64,000 bases of DNA from Treponema_C sp050937815 (GCF_050937815.1 NZ_JACDIJ010000003.1:1-64000); one strand, 5' to 3'; shown: positions 24,311-33,480, counted from the stretch's first letter. Numbers and translations are program-made. Notes: a model not told the origin generated them from the sequence alone.

Positions 24311-24997
24311 TTACAAAATTTGAGCTTTTTTTCCTGCAACAAACAGGGTAAATTCACCCAGAATCTTCGTTCGCCCGGCAAATTCATCCCGCAGTTCGGC
24401 TGCAGTCCCCTCTATAATTTCCTCGTGCAGTTTGGTAAGCTCACGGCCTATAACAACACGACGCTCATATTCAATATCGGCAATATCCGTCAAAAGCTTA
24501 ACAATTCTAAACGGAGATTCGTATAAAACGAATGCCCAGCCGGTTTCCAACAATTCTTTTACGCGGCTTTTTCGCTTACCCGGTTTTTGAGGCAAAAACC
24601 CCTCAAATATAACCGTTTTCCCCCCGCTGCCGGCCACGCTGGTTAATGCGGTAAAAGCCGAAACACCCGGAACGGGAATAAGCGGATGCCCCGCACGGCG
24701 CACCGTATCCGCCAAAACGGCACCCGGATCGCTTATACCCGGCGTTCCGGCATCACTTGCAAAGGCAACCGTTTTACCTTCGTCCAAAAGCCGCACAATC
24801 CGTTCCGCCGCTTCTTTTTCGTTTTGCGCACGGCAGGAAATCAGCGGCTTTTTTATGCCGAAATGCGTAAGCAGCTGCAGCGTATGCCGGGTATCTTCGG
24901 CGGCGATTATATCTACGGAACGAAAGATTTCAAGCGCCCTGTATGTAATATCGCCTAAATTACCTATGGGCGTTCCGACTATATATAAACCGGACAC
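24311..24997 (-). CDS. rsmI: 16S rRNA (cytidine1402-2'-O)-methyltransferase
   Basis: 228 aa. The tetrapyrrole-methylase fold opens with LYIVGTPIGNLGDITYRALE and continues with DIIAAEDTRHT, VAFASDAGTPGISDPG and VIFEGFLPQK, all RsmI hallmarks. The family usually has about 280 aa, so the C-terminal extension is missing here. The start is GTG at 24995-24997 with no Shine-Dalgarno; TATACT lies 6 nt upstream and TTGTCT 17 bp further, so a leaderless GTG-start mRNA is likely. Confidence 0.95.
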   Translation of the reverse strand: MSGLYIVGTPIGNLGDITYRALEIFRSVDIIAAEDTRHTLQLLTHFGIKKPLISCRAQNEKEAAERIVRLLDEGKTVAFASDAGTPGISDPGAVLADTVRRAGHPLIPVPGVSAFTALTSVAGSGGKTVIFEGFLPQKPGKRKSRVKELLETGWAFVLYESPFRIVKLLTDIADIEYERRVVIGRELTKLHEEIIEGTAAELRDEFAGRTKILGEFTLFVAGKKAQIL

Positions 24998-25003
24998 AAT
25001 ATC

Positions 25004-25032
25004 AGTATAGCGCGAAATATTTCTTAAGACAA
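25004..25032 (-). promoter_or_regulatory. promoter of rsmI (leaderless)
   Basis: On the minus strand TTGTCT (25027-25032), 17-bp spacer, TATACT (25004-25009), then 6 nt to the GTG start. Confidence 0.65.
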
Positions 25033-25076
25033 GACTCTTTATGGCAAAAAAAGAAAAAAAATGCTATGATATGTGT

Positions 25077-25499
25077 ATGGATATCTTGCATTTTGCCGGT
25101 GCCGTTGCAGCCGTTTCGGCAGCTTTGCTTATTTTTTACTTTTTTTGGAAATTTTTCGGAAAATATTTTCTTTTTGCCGAACCGGCTAAAAAAAAGCACA
25201 AAGGTTCCCATGAAAAAACGCCCTGCCCCCTTTGCGGTTCAAAGCTGTTTGCAGGCGAAAACCTTGTTTCCCGCGTGTATAAAACGGGAACGCTGACCGA
25301 TTTACCCTGTTCCATACACGGCTGCCCTCACTGCTACCCGCAGCCGGAAGCGGGCATCAAGCGGGTATGTCCGGTCTGTCATAAAGAAGTTCCCTTGTCG
25401 GGACACTTGGACGCCCACCTTTTTACGCGGAAAACCGGAAAAAAACATGTACATATTACCGGCTGTACCGAATGTCACAAAAAAAAGCCGGTTTTATAA
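25077..25499 (+). CDS. small membrane protein with zinc-ribbon-like cysteines
   Basis: 140 aa from the ATG at 25077, chosen because TGCTATGAT (extended -10, 25063-25070) ends 6 nt before it and no Shine-Dalgarno is present; an in-frame ATG at 25041 exists. One membrane segment (about residues 5-25) is followed by a cytoplasmic domain with CPLCGSKLF, CSIHGCPHCYP, CPVCH and CTECHKKK, which is four Cys pairs and probably two zinc ribbons. The function is unknown. It is divergent from rsmI and convergent with recR. Confidence 0.75.
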   Translation: MDILHFAGAVAAVSAALLIFYFFWKFFGKYFLFAEPAKKKHKGSHEKTPCPLCGSKLFAGENLVSRVYKTGTLTDLPCSIHGCPHCYPQPEAGIKRVCPVCHKEVPLSGHLDAHLFTRKTGKKHVHITGCTECHKKKPVL

Positions 25500-25515
25500 A
25501 AGCGGGGCGGCCTTT

Positions 25516-26103
25516 TTATAAGGCGGTACGCCCGCGGAAACTTCGGGCAAGGGTCAGTTTGTCGGCATATTCCAAATCGCCTCCGACAGGCAAGCCGGAT
25601 GCCAAGCGGGTTACCTTTATGCCGATGGGCGCCAATAACTTATTGATGTATAAGGCGGTCGTATCCCCTTCTATTGTCGGCGGCGTTGCGATAATCACTT
25701 CTTCTACGGTTCCCTTATGTATGCGTTCCATTAAATCCGCAATATGCAGTTGTTCCGGCCCTACTCCGTCCAGGGGCGCTATAAGGCCGCCCAAAACGTG
25801 AAAAAGCCCCCTGTATTCGCGGGAAGCTTCGATAATGTCTATATCCTGCGGCTGTTCGACCACGCATAAAAGGCTTTTGTCGCGCATAAGATCGGTACAA
25901 ATCGGACAGGGGTCTTTTTCCGTGCATGCGCCGCACACGGAGCAATAGGTAATTCGGCTGTGCAAACTTGACAATTGATAGGCAAAGCGCTCTAAAAAAG
26001 CCTGATCGGCTTTAAGTAAATGATGCACAAGTCGCGTTGCCGTTTTTTTTCCTATACCCGGAAGCCTTGAAAAGCTGTCGGCAAGTTCATCTATAACCGT
26101 CAT
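25516..26103 (-). CDS. recR: recombination protein RecR
   Basis: 195 aa, normal size. N-terminal helix-hairpin-helix LPGIGKKTATRLVHHLL, four-Cys zinc finger CSVCGACTEKDPCPIC near residues 57-72, and a Toprim domain beginning LLCVVEQPQDIDIIEASREYRGLFHVLGG, with the later ATPPTIEGDTTALYI. It works with RecF/RecO to load RecA at gaps. It overlaps the 3' end of ybaB by 4 nt, in the classic dnaX-ybaB-recR order. Confidence 0.97.
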   Translation of the reverse strand: MTVIDELADSFSRLPGIGKKTATRLVHHLLKADQAFLERFAYQLSSLHSRITYCSVCGACTEKDPCPICTDLMRDKSLLCVVEQPQDIDIIEASREYRGLFHVLGGLIAPLDGVGPEQLHIADLMERIHKGTVEEVIIATPPTIEGDTTALYINKLLAPIGIKVTRLASGLPVGGDLEYADKLTLARSFRGRTAL

Positions 26104-26432
26104 TGCATACCTAAAAGTCCGGACAAATTCAATCCGGGAATGTTCAAATTGTGCATCATCGGCCCCATTTTTTCTTTTATAGCCTGCTGTACACGTTCCT
26201 GTGCATCGTGTGCGGCGGCAACTATAAGATCTTGCAGCATGGGAACATCGCGCGGATCTACTGCAACCGGGTCAAGCAAAACGGCGGTAATTTGAAACGA
26301 ACCGTTCATAGAAACTTTTACAATGCCGCCGCCCGAGCTGCCCGTTTCCGAAACGGTTTTAAGTTCATCTTGAATTTTCGCCAACTCACCCTGTATGTTT
26401 TGGGCATTTTTTAATAAATCAAAGGGGTTCAT
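26100..26432 (-). CDS. ybaB: YbaB/EbfC nucleoid-associated protein
   Basis: 110 aa. It opens MNPFDLLKNAQNIQGELAKIQDELKTV and contains the family segments VKVSMNGSFQITAVLLDP and MLQDLIVAAAHDAQERVQQ. The family forms tweezer-like DNA-binding dimers; the Borrelia member EbfC controls outer-surface protein genes, so a regulatory or nucleoid role is expected. It is located between dnaX and recR and translationally coupled to recR by an ATGA overlap. Confidence 0.95.
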   Translation of the reverse strand: MNPFDLLKNAQNIQGELAKIQDELKTVSETGSSGGGIVKVSMNGSFQITAVLLDPVAVDPRDVPMLQDLIVAAAHDAQERVQQAIKEKMGPMMHNLNIPGLNLSGLLGMQ

Positions 26433-26447
26433 TTTCTTTATCTCTCC

Positions 26448-28334
26448 CTATTCGTCCCTTATTTCGATATCGGGTTGTTTTATTTCCGCTTTTTTTATTT
26501 CTCCCTGAAAAACATCGCATATCATTTGCACTTGTTCGGGGATTTCTTCTTGACCGGATTGATTTTCCGGGGGTATGGCAATTTCAACGCAACATTGCAG
26601 TGTTTGTGACCAAAATCCGGATACAGTCTGTGCAAGAAATTGCAGTTCGTTTTGTATTTGTATTTGTTCAAAAGCGGTTTGAACAGGTATATGCAGCATA
26701 TGTTCTTTTACGAGCCATTCGCCCGTACGCGAAAGCGCTGCCGAAAGTGCAACCTTTGAAACGGCGACGGCCTTTATCGTTTTTTCTTTTAACTCGGATG
26801 CATTTTGCGCTTTTCCGGATTCGTTTTGTACAGGTTCGCTTCGCACAGGCTCTCCGGACGCCCCTTGTTGAAAACGGTTTTCGCTGCGGGGCACATCGGG
26901 AATTGCCGTTTTTTTATATGCACCCTCTGCCGAATCGGCATCGCAAAAGGATTCTTTATCCGCTCGGCCGCCGACTGGAGCGTTTTCAGCCAGTGTGCCG
27001 GAAACGGTGTGCGGCGGCGCGGTTTGCGAAAATTGTATTTTGGGGAATTGTACCGGAGCATTCGGGGCTTCGGCATTTTGCCGTTCATGCGGAAAACCGT
27101 TTGTTTGTACGCCGCCTTGCAAAGCAACGGAGCTTTGAATTCCCTGTACGCCGTTTTTTTGCGGGTATGCGCCGCCGCTTAAAAGATGGGCAGCCATATC
27201 TACCGCCTGCTTTATTTCGGCACGGGAAATCCGTGAAGAAAGAGTGCATAAACGTTCTACCGCCAATTCCAATTCATAGCGCGGATTTAAAGAATAACGT
27301 ATATCGCGGTACAACTGTAAAAAGAGGGCAATGGCCTTTTCCAACTGTGCCGAAGACCATGCGTCGACTACTTGTTTTTCGTAACGGTCGGCCGCTTGAC
27401 CGAGAAGAGCTTCTTTTGTTATACCTGTTTTTATAAACAAAAGCGAACGAAGATAATCGCTTATATTCGACACGCACTGTTCGATGGAGGTTCCGCTTTG
27501 TAAAAGTTCGTCTACAAAAAGCAGAGCTTCTCCCGTGTTTTGCGCCGCACAAAAGGCGCACAGCTTATTTAAGCGGTCTATACCGACAAGACCGAGTTTG
27601 TCCCGGATTTTTTCGTAGGTTATGTTCCCTTCGCTGAATGCCGCCACTTGGTCGAAAAGGGTATATGCATCGCGGAAACTGCCCGTCGATTCGCGCGCTA
27701 TCCAATACAAGGCTTCGTCGTCGGCTTGAATACCCGCTTCTCGTGCGGCGTCCGCCAACAGGGTTTTTATTTGCTCGACCGAACCGAGCCTGAAATGAAA
27801 TTGCTGGCAGCGGCTTTTAATCGTCGCCGGCACCTTGTGCAATTCCGTCGTTGCAAAAATAAAGATAACGTAGGGCGGCGGTTCTTCAATCGTCTTTAGA
27901 AGGGCGTTAAAGGCGCTCGTTGAAAGCATGTGCACTTCGTCGATAATGTATATTTTGTATTTTAACGAGTTGGGCGGAAAAAGAACCTCGTCCTTAATTT
28001 GACGCACATCGTTTACGCTCGTATTTGATGCACCGTCTATTTCGATTACATCCATCGAAGCGCCCTTTGCAATTTCGACACAGGCGGAACACTCACCGCA
28101 GGGTGCATTCCCCTTTTCGGCACCGCAGTTCAGCATTTTTGCCAAAATACGTGCCGCCGAGGTTTTTCCGCAGCCGCGCGGGCCTGAAAAAAGATATGCG
28201 TGAGCGGTTTGTCCGCTTTCTATAGCGTTTTTAAGGGTTGCCGTAACAAAGTCCTGCCCTACCAACTCTTCAAACCGGCGGGGCCTTCTTCGTGCGGCAG
28301 TCACTTCGTAAGAGGTATTTGCTTCGTAAGCCAT
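26448..28334 (-). CDS. dnaX: DNA polymerase III subunit gamma/tau
   Basis: About 628 aa starting MAYEANTSYEV. The ATPase part has GPRGCGKTSAARI (Walker A near residue 41), a zinc module CGAEKGNAPCGECSAC, IIDEVHMLS (Walker B) and TIKSRCQQFHFR (sensor region). Domain III runs to about 370, followed by a low-complexity linker rich in Gln/Ala/Pro/Asn (about 380-530) and a variable tail. It is the clamp-loader subunit of the replicase. The ATG at 28332-28334 is preferred: TATGCT (28342-28347) and TTGCGA (28365-28370) form a promoter 7 nt upstream. An in-frame ATG at 28346 exists. It heads the dnaX-ybaB-recR operon. Confidence 0.96.
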   Translation of the reverse strand: MAYEANTSYEVTAARRRPRRFEELVGQDFVTATLKNAIESGQTAHAYLFSGPRGCGKTSAARILAKMLNCGAEKGNAPCGECSACVEIAKGASMDVIEIDGASNTSVNDVRQIKDEVLFPPNSLKYKIYIIDEVHMLSTSAFNALLKTIEEPPPYVIFIFATTELHKVPATIKSRCQQFHFRLGSVEQIKTLLADAAREAGIQADDEALYWIARESTGSFRDAYTLFDQVAAFSEGNITYEKIRDKLGLVGIDRLNKLCAFCAAQNTGEALLFVDELLQSGTSIEQCVSNISDYLRSLLFIKTGITKEALLGQAADRYEKQVVDAWSSAQLEKAIALFLQLYRDIRYSLNPRYELELAVERLCTLSSRISRAEIKQAVDMAAHLLSGGAYPQKNGVQGIQSSVALQGGVQTNGFPHERQNAEAPNAPVQFPKIQFSQTAPPHTVSGTLAENAPVGGRADKESFCDADSAEGAYKKTAIPDVPRSENRFQQGASGEPVRSEPVQNESGKAQNASELKEKTIKAVAVSKVALSAALSRTGEWLVKEHMLHIPVQTAFEQIQIQNELQFLAQTVSGFWSQTLQCCVEIAIPPENQSGQEEIPEQVQMICDVFQGEIKKAEIKQPDIEIRDE

Positions 28335-28341
28335 ATCGAAC

Positions 28342-28370
28342 AGCATACCCTAAAAAGCTTACTTTCGCAA
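28342..28370 (-). promoter_or_regulatory. promoter of dnaX-ybaB-recR (leaderless)
   Basis: On the minus strand TTGCGA (28365-28370), 17-bp spacer, TATGCT (28342-28347), then 7 nt to the ATG of dnaX. Confidence 0.55.
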
Positions 28371-28442
28371 TCCCCGTTTCAGCTGTAAAAAACCGATCGG
28401 TAATGGATAATAGGGAATGAGTAATGAGGGCGTTGCGAATCT

Positions 28443-29969
28443 TTATTTATCCCATAAATCATAATACATATCGAAGGCGCTGATACACGTATCGCGGTAT
28501 TTTGTGCCAAGGTACACTTCTTTGATTGTAAGCTTTACGTGAACGGTTTCTTTGGGAAGCGTTACGCTTGTAAATTCAACCGTATCATTAAACGATATTT
28601 CTGCGGTAAAACCGCCGTCCGTTTCAAGCAAGGCTTTTTTCAGCCTGTTATTTTCGTAAAACAAGTGCGGTTTAAGCGGGTCTACATAGCCGTTTAAAAT
28701 CCGCAAATCTATTCCGACAACGGCCCTCCAATCGGTCGGAACGATATCAAATTCGATAAACTCGCCGATTCCGTCGTCTTTTTTGCCCTCTGCCCACGGA
28801 ATATTATTTTTTACCCAAAAGCCCGGATCTTCGCTCGGATTAAATACCTTCATAGTCCCTTCGGGAGCGTATTCATAAAAGGCATCCTTTAACACCGACG
28901 ATGCTTTTACGTTTTTAAAATATCCGCCGTTAATGTTTTTATATCCCCCGAAATATATAATCGGCGTCCATGTATCGGGGTAGGCCTTAAAAACCTTTTT
29001 AACGGCTTCGGCATCATTTTTTAAAGAAGGGCCGCGGTATCTAAACGCAATGTTTTGCCTTTTTCCGTCAATAACTACAAATTTTTCATCGCCGACATGA
29101 ACCTGTTTATAACCGTATTCGTCAACAAAGGTTTTGTATTTAAAAGAATAGAGGTCATATTTGAGCGTTTTATCCCACTCGGACCCCTGTGTAACGATAA
29201 CCCTATCGCCGCCGATAATAAGTTTACTCTTGTTTTCTCCGAACCTGTATATGTTGTGATAAAATTCCGCCTTTGCATCGTTCTTTTTTTCTTTTTCATC
29301 TTCTTCAACTGTAAAAACGGCATCGTACAAATATTTTTCCGTATTAACATCCGCCACACCTGTAAAAAATAATCTATTTTTAAAAAACTCCACATGGGCG
29401 GTTTTTCCGCGTGCCGATGATGTGCCGGTGAGCGTCAACACTTCTTCCTGTTTGCTTCCGTCCTGCTCAAACACCGCGAATACAAAATCGCCCCCTCTTT
29501 TTGAAACGGAAAATGTTTTTGTACTGTCCTTGTCCTCATCGTAATACACTCCGATTATCCGTTCGAATTTTGCAACCGTTTTTAATTTCATATAATCGAC
29601 AAGTTCTTTTTCGGAAGTGTATGGAACAGGAATATAGGTTCCGTCCGGAAAATCATCGAAAGAAAGAATTTTATTCCCCCGAATTTCAAATCGTGCCCGT
29701 GTTTCGTAAAATGTACCCTCATTATAAAAAACGTTCGATTGAGATTGGACGTTCATTTTCATCACACCGGTTTCAAAATTAACAGAAAAACCGGTTAACG
29801 TAAGCATATTATCGTGCGACATCGATAAGTACGCCAGCTTATTGTTTTTTTCGCAATAATAGTAACCGGTATTTTTTTCGATAAGATTTTTAAAATCTTC
29901 TTTTTCATCGGCATATACAATTCCCGCGATCGACAGCAATAAAAGCGTTATACGCAAAATCCGTTTCAT
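28443..29969 (-). CDS. secreted NADase-type glycan-binding domain protein
   Basis: 508 aa. A Sec signal peptide (RILRITLLLLSIAGIVYA, cleavage after about residue 20) has no lipobox, so the protein should be periplasmic or secreted. The middle is beta-rich and not recognised. The C-terminal part (about 375-505) shows the discoidin-like pattern IPWAEGKKDDGIGEFIEF, IDLRILNGYVDPLKPHLFYENNRLKKALLE and VKLTIKEVYLGTKYRDTCISAFDM, typical of the NADase-type glycan-binding domain common in treponemal surface proteins. The ligand and role are unknown. A GGAGAG site precedes the ATG. Confidence 0.75.
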   Translation of the reverse strand: MKRILRITLLLLSIAGIVYADEKEDFKNLIEKNTGYYYCEKNNKLAYLSMSHDNMLTLTGFSVNFETGVMKMNVQSQSNVFYNEGTFYETRARFEIRGNKILSFDDFPDGTYIPVPYTSEKELVDYMKLKTVAKFERIIGVYYDEDKDSTKTFSVSKRGGDFVFAVFEQDGSKQEEVLTLTGTSSARGKTAHVEFFKNRLFFTGVADVNTEKYLYDAVFTVEEDEKEKKNDAKAEFYHNIYRFGENKSKLIIGGDRVIVTQGSEWDKTLKYDLYSFKYKTFVDEYGYKQVHVGDEKFVVIDGKRQNIAFRYRGPSLKNDAEAVKKVFKAYPDTWTPIIYFGGYKNINGGYFKNVKASSVLKDAFYEYAPEGTMKVFNPSEDPGFWVKNNIPWAEGKKDDGIGEFIEFDIVPTDWRAVVGIDLRILNGYVDPLKPHLFYENNRLKKALLETDGGFTAEISFNDTVEFTSVTLPKETVHVKLTIKEVYLGTKYRDTCISAFDMYYDLWDK

Positions 29970-29995
29970 GTTTGCTCTCCTTTTATCCGGGCGCC

Positions 29996-30118
29996 TTATT
30001 TATTTTTTATATTTTCCAAATTTTCCAATCCGTATTGGCGTGCTTCGGGATTGTCAGGACTTTCTTTTTCCCAATCGGCTAAGATGGTTTGAACGGTTTT
30101 ATAATCTTTTTTACCGAT
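29996..30118 (-). pseudogene. C-terminal fragment of a TPR-like protein
   Basis: An open stretch of 40 codons ending at a TAA (29996-29998) encodes KKDYKTVQTILADWEKESPDNPEARQYG and a short charged tail, which resembles a tetratricopeptide end. It is cut off upstream by an in-frame stop at 30119-30121 with no start codon or ribosome site. It is probably a decayed gene end just upstream of the glycan-binding protein gene. Confidence 0.45.
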
Positions 30119-30285
30119 TTATATTTGAACTCTAAGATATTTTCAACGAACGGTACCGTATTGTCAAGGTATTTTATATGAGATTGCAAAACCTTATGCG
30201 CGGGCTGTATTCTTTTGCACTATTACATTTTTTTGTCGAATTTAAAAACGCAGACAATTATCTGGTCTTTTTTAGATTTTTATGC

Positions 30286-30291
30286 TATACT
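30286..30291 (+). promoter_or_regulatory. extended -10 of a lipoprotein gene (leaderless)
   Basis: TGC-TATACT (30283-30291) lies 6 nt before the ATG at 30298. No convincing -35 and no Shine-Dalgarno. Confidence 0.5.
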
Positions 30292-30297
30292 GTGTTT

Positions 30298-30960
30298 ATG
30301 AAAAGTGTAAATTCTTTTTTTAACAAAGCCGCTTTTTGTGCAGTACTTGCGGTTTTTGTTTTTGCTCTGTCGTGCAAAAGTTCTCCTAAAAACGCCGCCG
30401 AAAATACCGGTGAAAAAGCCGAAAAACAAATTTCGGGGCAGTGGAATGAAAATGAAATGTCCGAAGCGGTACAGCTCGGATATTTTTACACAGGGGATGA
30501 ACTTAAGGAAATTTCGTCTGCCGAGGTTGAGTTTAAAAAAGAAAGCGGATATGAAAAAAGCGCTTTCGGTCTTGTTTTCGGCTACGTCGCCGACGATAAG
30601 GGCAAGCTTTCATCTTATGTCCGTTTTGAAATTACCGTAGACGGCGAATATGCGCTTTACAGTGTAAACGGTTCTTCTTATACGGATTTGGTTGAGCCTA
30701 ACGGACAAAATACCGCCTATTTGTATGAAACGGCAAACGTCAAAAAGGGTTACGGAAGTGCAAACACTTTGAAAATCAAGCTTAACCAAGACGGAACCTA
30801 CGCTTGTTACATCAACGGAGCTAAAGCGGCAGACGGTATTCCGCCCGTAAAAAACGGTGTAAACAATCTTATGCCTTTTTTTTCCGTCGGCAAACAAAAT
30901 CAGGAAAAATTCCCCGATACGCCGGTACGGGTCAGTTACCGTATTGTAAATGCCGAATAA
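30298..30960 (+). CDS. hypothetical lipoprotein
   Basis: 220 aa from the ATG at 30298; upstream codons in the same frame lie before the -10 element. The signal peptide ends VFVFALSCKSS, a lipobox-like site with Cys near residue 26. The mature protein is beta-rich with GYFYTGDELKEISSAEVEFKKESGYEKSAFGLVFGYV, YVRFEITVDGEYALYSVNG and LKIKLNQDGTYACYINGAKAADG. This resembles concanavalin-like or DUF1080-type carbohydrate-binding sandwich domains. A surface-binding role is inferred; no enzyme motif is seen. Confidence 0.72.
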   Translation: MKSVNSFFNKAAFCAVLAVFVFALSCKSSPKNAAENTGEKAEKQISGQWNENEMSEAVQLGYFYTGDELKEISSAEVEFKKESGYEKSAFGLVFGYVADDKGKLSSYVRFEITVDGEYALYSVNGSSYTDLVEPNGQNTAYLYETANVKKGYGSANTLKIKLNQDGTYACYINGAKAADGIPPVKNGVNNLMPFFSVGKQNQEKFPDTPVRVSYRIVNAE

Positions 30961-30999
30961 AACCGCGGCAGAACGCCCGTTTTTTTGCTTTACACACGC

Positions 31000-32271
31000 T
31001 TAAAAAATTTGATTTCCGCCCCGACGGGAGTCAATATGCATAGCCGAAGCAAAACCGGCGGCATTTAATTCTCCGCTTATAAGTTTTTTGAAATTTTCCT
31101 GTATCTTTGCGTGAATTTGAGGACTCTTTTCCATACCCACAGCCCAATCAAGGCGGTTTGTCGTATTGTTAACGATTACGTTCGCTTCGGCAAGCTGCGC
31201 CGGCCAAGGGGTATTGTTTCCTGCAGGAATACCGATACTTTCGTCGGCCAAAACGGCATCCCAATCCCCTGTTGTAAGCCAGACGATAAAGCGAAAAGCA
31301 GCTTCAGGATGTTTGCTGTTTTTATTCACGGCAAAGCTTTGACTGCCGTAATTATTGGCTTCAATACCGTCGCCTTTGGGCGACATTGCAGGCCAAGCAA
31401 AGGCTCCCCATTTGAAATGCGGCGCCCGGTTTTTTATTTCGTTCGGCAGCCAAGTTCCATTTAAATACATGGCAACTTTTCCGGCAGCCATTTCATTTTG
31501 TCCGGCCGGCCATACATTTGAAGCGGCATCCGCACTTATATAGCCCTTTTTAGCCATATTTTCCCAAATTTTTCCGAATTCAAGCACTTGCCAGCCGCTG
31601 AAATCTTTATTTTGTATCATATTCAGTGTCGCCCGCTCTCCGACTAAACGATCCATATTGTATCCGAACAAACAAGCCATATACAGATCGTCAACGGTAA
31701 TAGCCGGAACACCGATCGCCTTAAGCCGTTCGCATACGCGAAGAAATTCGCTCCACGTTTTCGGCGGTTTTTCAATACCGGCTTGAGCAAACAGGTCTTT
31801 ATTGTACATTACGACGAAGGCCGACGGTTGATAGGGAATATTTTTCACGGTTCCTCCGCCGAGTTCTTTGGCTAAATTATAAAGTTGTTTATTTAAAACC
31901 GTGCTGTACGGTTTTCCCTCGGTTGTCGGATACGCTTTTGCCGTGTATTCATCAAGCGGCAAAAGATAGTCTTTCCATTCGGAGCTGACCCGTTCTATAT
32001 CTTCGTCAAAAACATCTATCGGCTCTCCGGCATTAAGGGCGGGAAGTAAGGCGGAACGTATGTTTCGCCCGTTAAAAACTATATCGACGATAATGTCGGT
32101 TTCTCTTGTAAATGCTTTTGCCGCATCGAGTATTACCTGTGCCTGAGGTTCTTCTTTTCGCCACATTGACCAATATACAATCTTGGTTTTTTCCGTTTTT
32201 TCGTTACAGCCGGCTAAAAGACAGCACAAAAGCTGCATGGATACTATCAAAACACCAAGATTCTTTTTCAT
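31000..32271 (-). CDS. orphan sugar-type solute-binding lipoprotein, family 1
   Basis: 423 aa. The signal peptide ends CCLLAGCNEK with a clear lipobox. The mature part has IVYWSMWRKEEPQAQVILDAAKAFTRETDIIVDIVFNG, PYQPSAFVVMYNKDLFAQAGIEKPPKTWSEF and VAMYLNGTWLPNEI, a standard extracellular family 1 arrangement. No permease or ATPase gene is nearby, so it must serve a transporter encoded elsewhere or act as a sensor. GGAGGCTGT precedes the ATG. It is divergent from mrp. Confidence 0.9.
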   Translation of the reverse strand: MKKNLGVLIVSMQLLCCLLAGCNEKTEKTKIVYWSMWRKEEPQAQVILDAAKAFTRETDIIVDIVFNGRNIRSALLPALNAGEPIDVFDEDIERVSSEWKDYLLPLDEYTAKAYPTTEGKPYSTVLNKQLYNLAKELGGGTVKNIPYQPSAFVVMYNKDLFAQAGIEKPPKTWSEFLRVCERLKAIGVPAITVDDLYMACLFGYNMDRLVGERATLNMIQNKDFSGWQVLEFGKIWENMAKKGYISADAASNVWPAGQNEMAAGKVAMYLNGTWLPNEIKNRAPHFKWGAFAWPAMSPKGDGIEANNYGSQSFAVNKNSKHPEAAFRFIVWLTTGDWDAVLADESIGIPAGNNTPWPAQLAEANVIVNNTTNRLDWAVGMEKSPQIHAKIQENFKKLISGELNAAGFASAMHIDSRRGGNQIF

Positions 32272-32320
32272 ACAGCCTCCAAAGACGCATAAATATGATT
32301 TTAACTGTCACTCTTAAAAC

Positions 32321-32350
32321 AGTGTAACTCGATTTTAAAGAGAGAGTCAA
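32321..32350 (-). promoter_or_regulatory. promoter of the orphan binding protein
   Basis: On the minus strand TTGACT (32345-32350), 18-bp spacer, TACACT (32321-32326), 50 bp before the start codon. Confidence 0.6.
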
Positions 32351-32425
32351 CAGAGTTTTACTTGCCGCATTACAAGGATCGGATATAAAATTGACGATAA
32401 GCGAATAAAGGAGTATGTTATATAT

Positions 32426-33310
32426 ATGAACACACACAATCAACAACACGCACATAAAAGTGCAAACGAAGGATGCCCGCAGTCGTCGAGTTGCTCCGGC
32501 TGTGCTTCGGCCGGAAATTGTTCGCAAAAAACCGAACATACGGCACCGGCACAAAACGATTTAAGCGCACCGCTTCATCCGCAAAGCAGGGTAAAAAAAG
32601 TTATCGGCGTTGTAAGCGGAAAAGGCGGCGTCGGTAAATCTCTGGTAACGTCTCTTTTAGCCTGTGCGGCGCAAAAAAAGGGCTTAAAGGCTGCGGTGCT
32701 TGACGCCGACGTAACCGGCCCTTCAATTCCGAAAGTGTTCGGCTTGCACACAAAGGCACTCGGAGATGAAAACGGCATATATCCGGTTACAACCGACGGC
32801 GGCATTCAAGTTATGTCAATCAATTTTTTGCTCGAACATGAAACCGACCCCGTACTCTGGCGCGGACCGATTATTGCCGGAGCGGTAAAGCAGTTTTGGA
32901 CGGACGTTATTTGGCAGGATGTCGACCTTATGTTTGTAGATATGCCGCCGGGAACGGGAGATGTTCCTTTGACGGTGTTTCAATCGCTGTGCGTGGACGG
33001 AATAGTCGTTGTTGCAAGTCCTCAGGAATTAGTCGGCATGATTGTCGAAAAAGCGGTGAAAATGGCCGATATGATGCATATTCCCGTTTTAGCTCTTGTA
33101 GAAAACATGAGTTATATTTCCTGCCCGGACTGCGGAAAACAAATCAAGCTGTTCGGCGAAAGCAAGGCCGAAGCGCTTGCGGAAAAACACAATATTCCGG
33201 TTACAATAAAATTACCCGTAGAACCGCACATAGCTTCCGCCTGCGATGCGGGTACGATAGAAAAACTCAATAAAACCGAATTCGATAGTTTTATAGAAGG
33301 TTTAAAGTGA
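32426..33310 (+). CDS. Mrp/NBP35-type iron-sulfur carrier ATPase
   Basis: 294 aa. The N-terminal 35 residues hold a Cys cluster GCPQSSSCSGCASAGNC, the NBP35-like iron-sulfur site that plain Mrp proteins lack. The deviant Walker A VVSGKGGVGKS is near residue 62, DLMFVDMPPGTGD near 170 is Walker B, and SCPDCGKQIKLFG near 234 supplies the C-terminal CxxC that binds the transferable cluster. It should assemble or carry Fe-S clusters to target enzymes. AAAGGAG precedes the ATG. Its stop codon lies inside hairpin H1 of repeat copy A. Confidence 0.93.
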   Translation: MNTHNQQHAHKSANEGCPQSSSCSGCASAGNCSQKTEHTAPAQNDLSAPLHPQSRVKKVIGVVSGKGGVGKSLVTSLLACAAQKKGLKAAVLDADVTGPSIPKVFGLHTKALGDENGIYPVTTDGGIQVMSINFLLEHETDPVLWRGPIIAGAVKQFWTDVIWQDVDLMFVDMPPGTGDVPLTVFQSLCVDGIVVVASPQELVGMIVEKAVKMADMMHIPVLALVENMSYISCPDCGKQIKLFGESKAEALAEKHNIPVTIKLPVEPHIASACDAGTIEKLNKTEFDSFIEGLK

Positions 33311-33480
33311 GCGTCTAAAATGGCGCCGCTCACTTTAATTTGAGTTTTGCCTTTTGAGAAAAGGGACGGGCGGCAAAACTCCCGCTATTTACGGTGCTTT
33401 CTCACCTGCGTTACGAAAGCACGAATAAAACAGCTTCCAAAGTTGACACTTTGTTCAGCTGTTTTATTTTAAGGAAGGTT
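33304..33480 (+). repeat. structured intergenic repeat, copy A
   Basis: Four hairpins in order. H1 AAAGTGAGCG/CGCTCACTTT (33304-33336, 13-nt loop), which includes the mrp stop codon. H2 GAGTTTTGCC/GGCAAAACTC (33342-33381). H3 GTGCTTTC/GAAAGCAC (33394-33422). H4 ATAAAACAGCT/AGCTGTTTTAT enclosing CAAAGT-TGAC-ACTTTG (33425-33467). An AAGGAAGG tract follows. It is closely similar to copy B. Confidence 0.85.

Noticed and set aside
26600..27436. Long plus-strand frame across dnaX
   Set aside because: It falls in the low-complexity linker of dnaX; no start signal or protein-like pattern.
26448..28334. Programmed frameshift in dnaX
   Set aside because: A short A-run exists in the linker, but I see no conserved slippery heptamer with stimulatory stem; cannot be supported.
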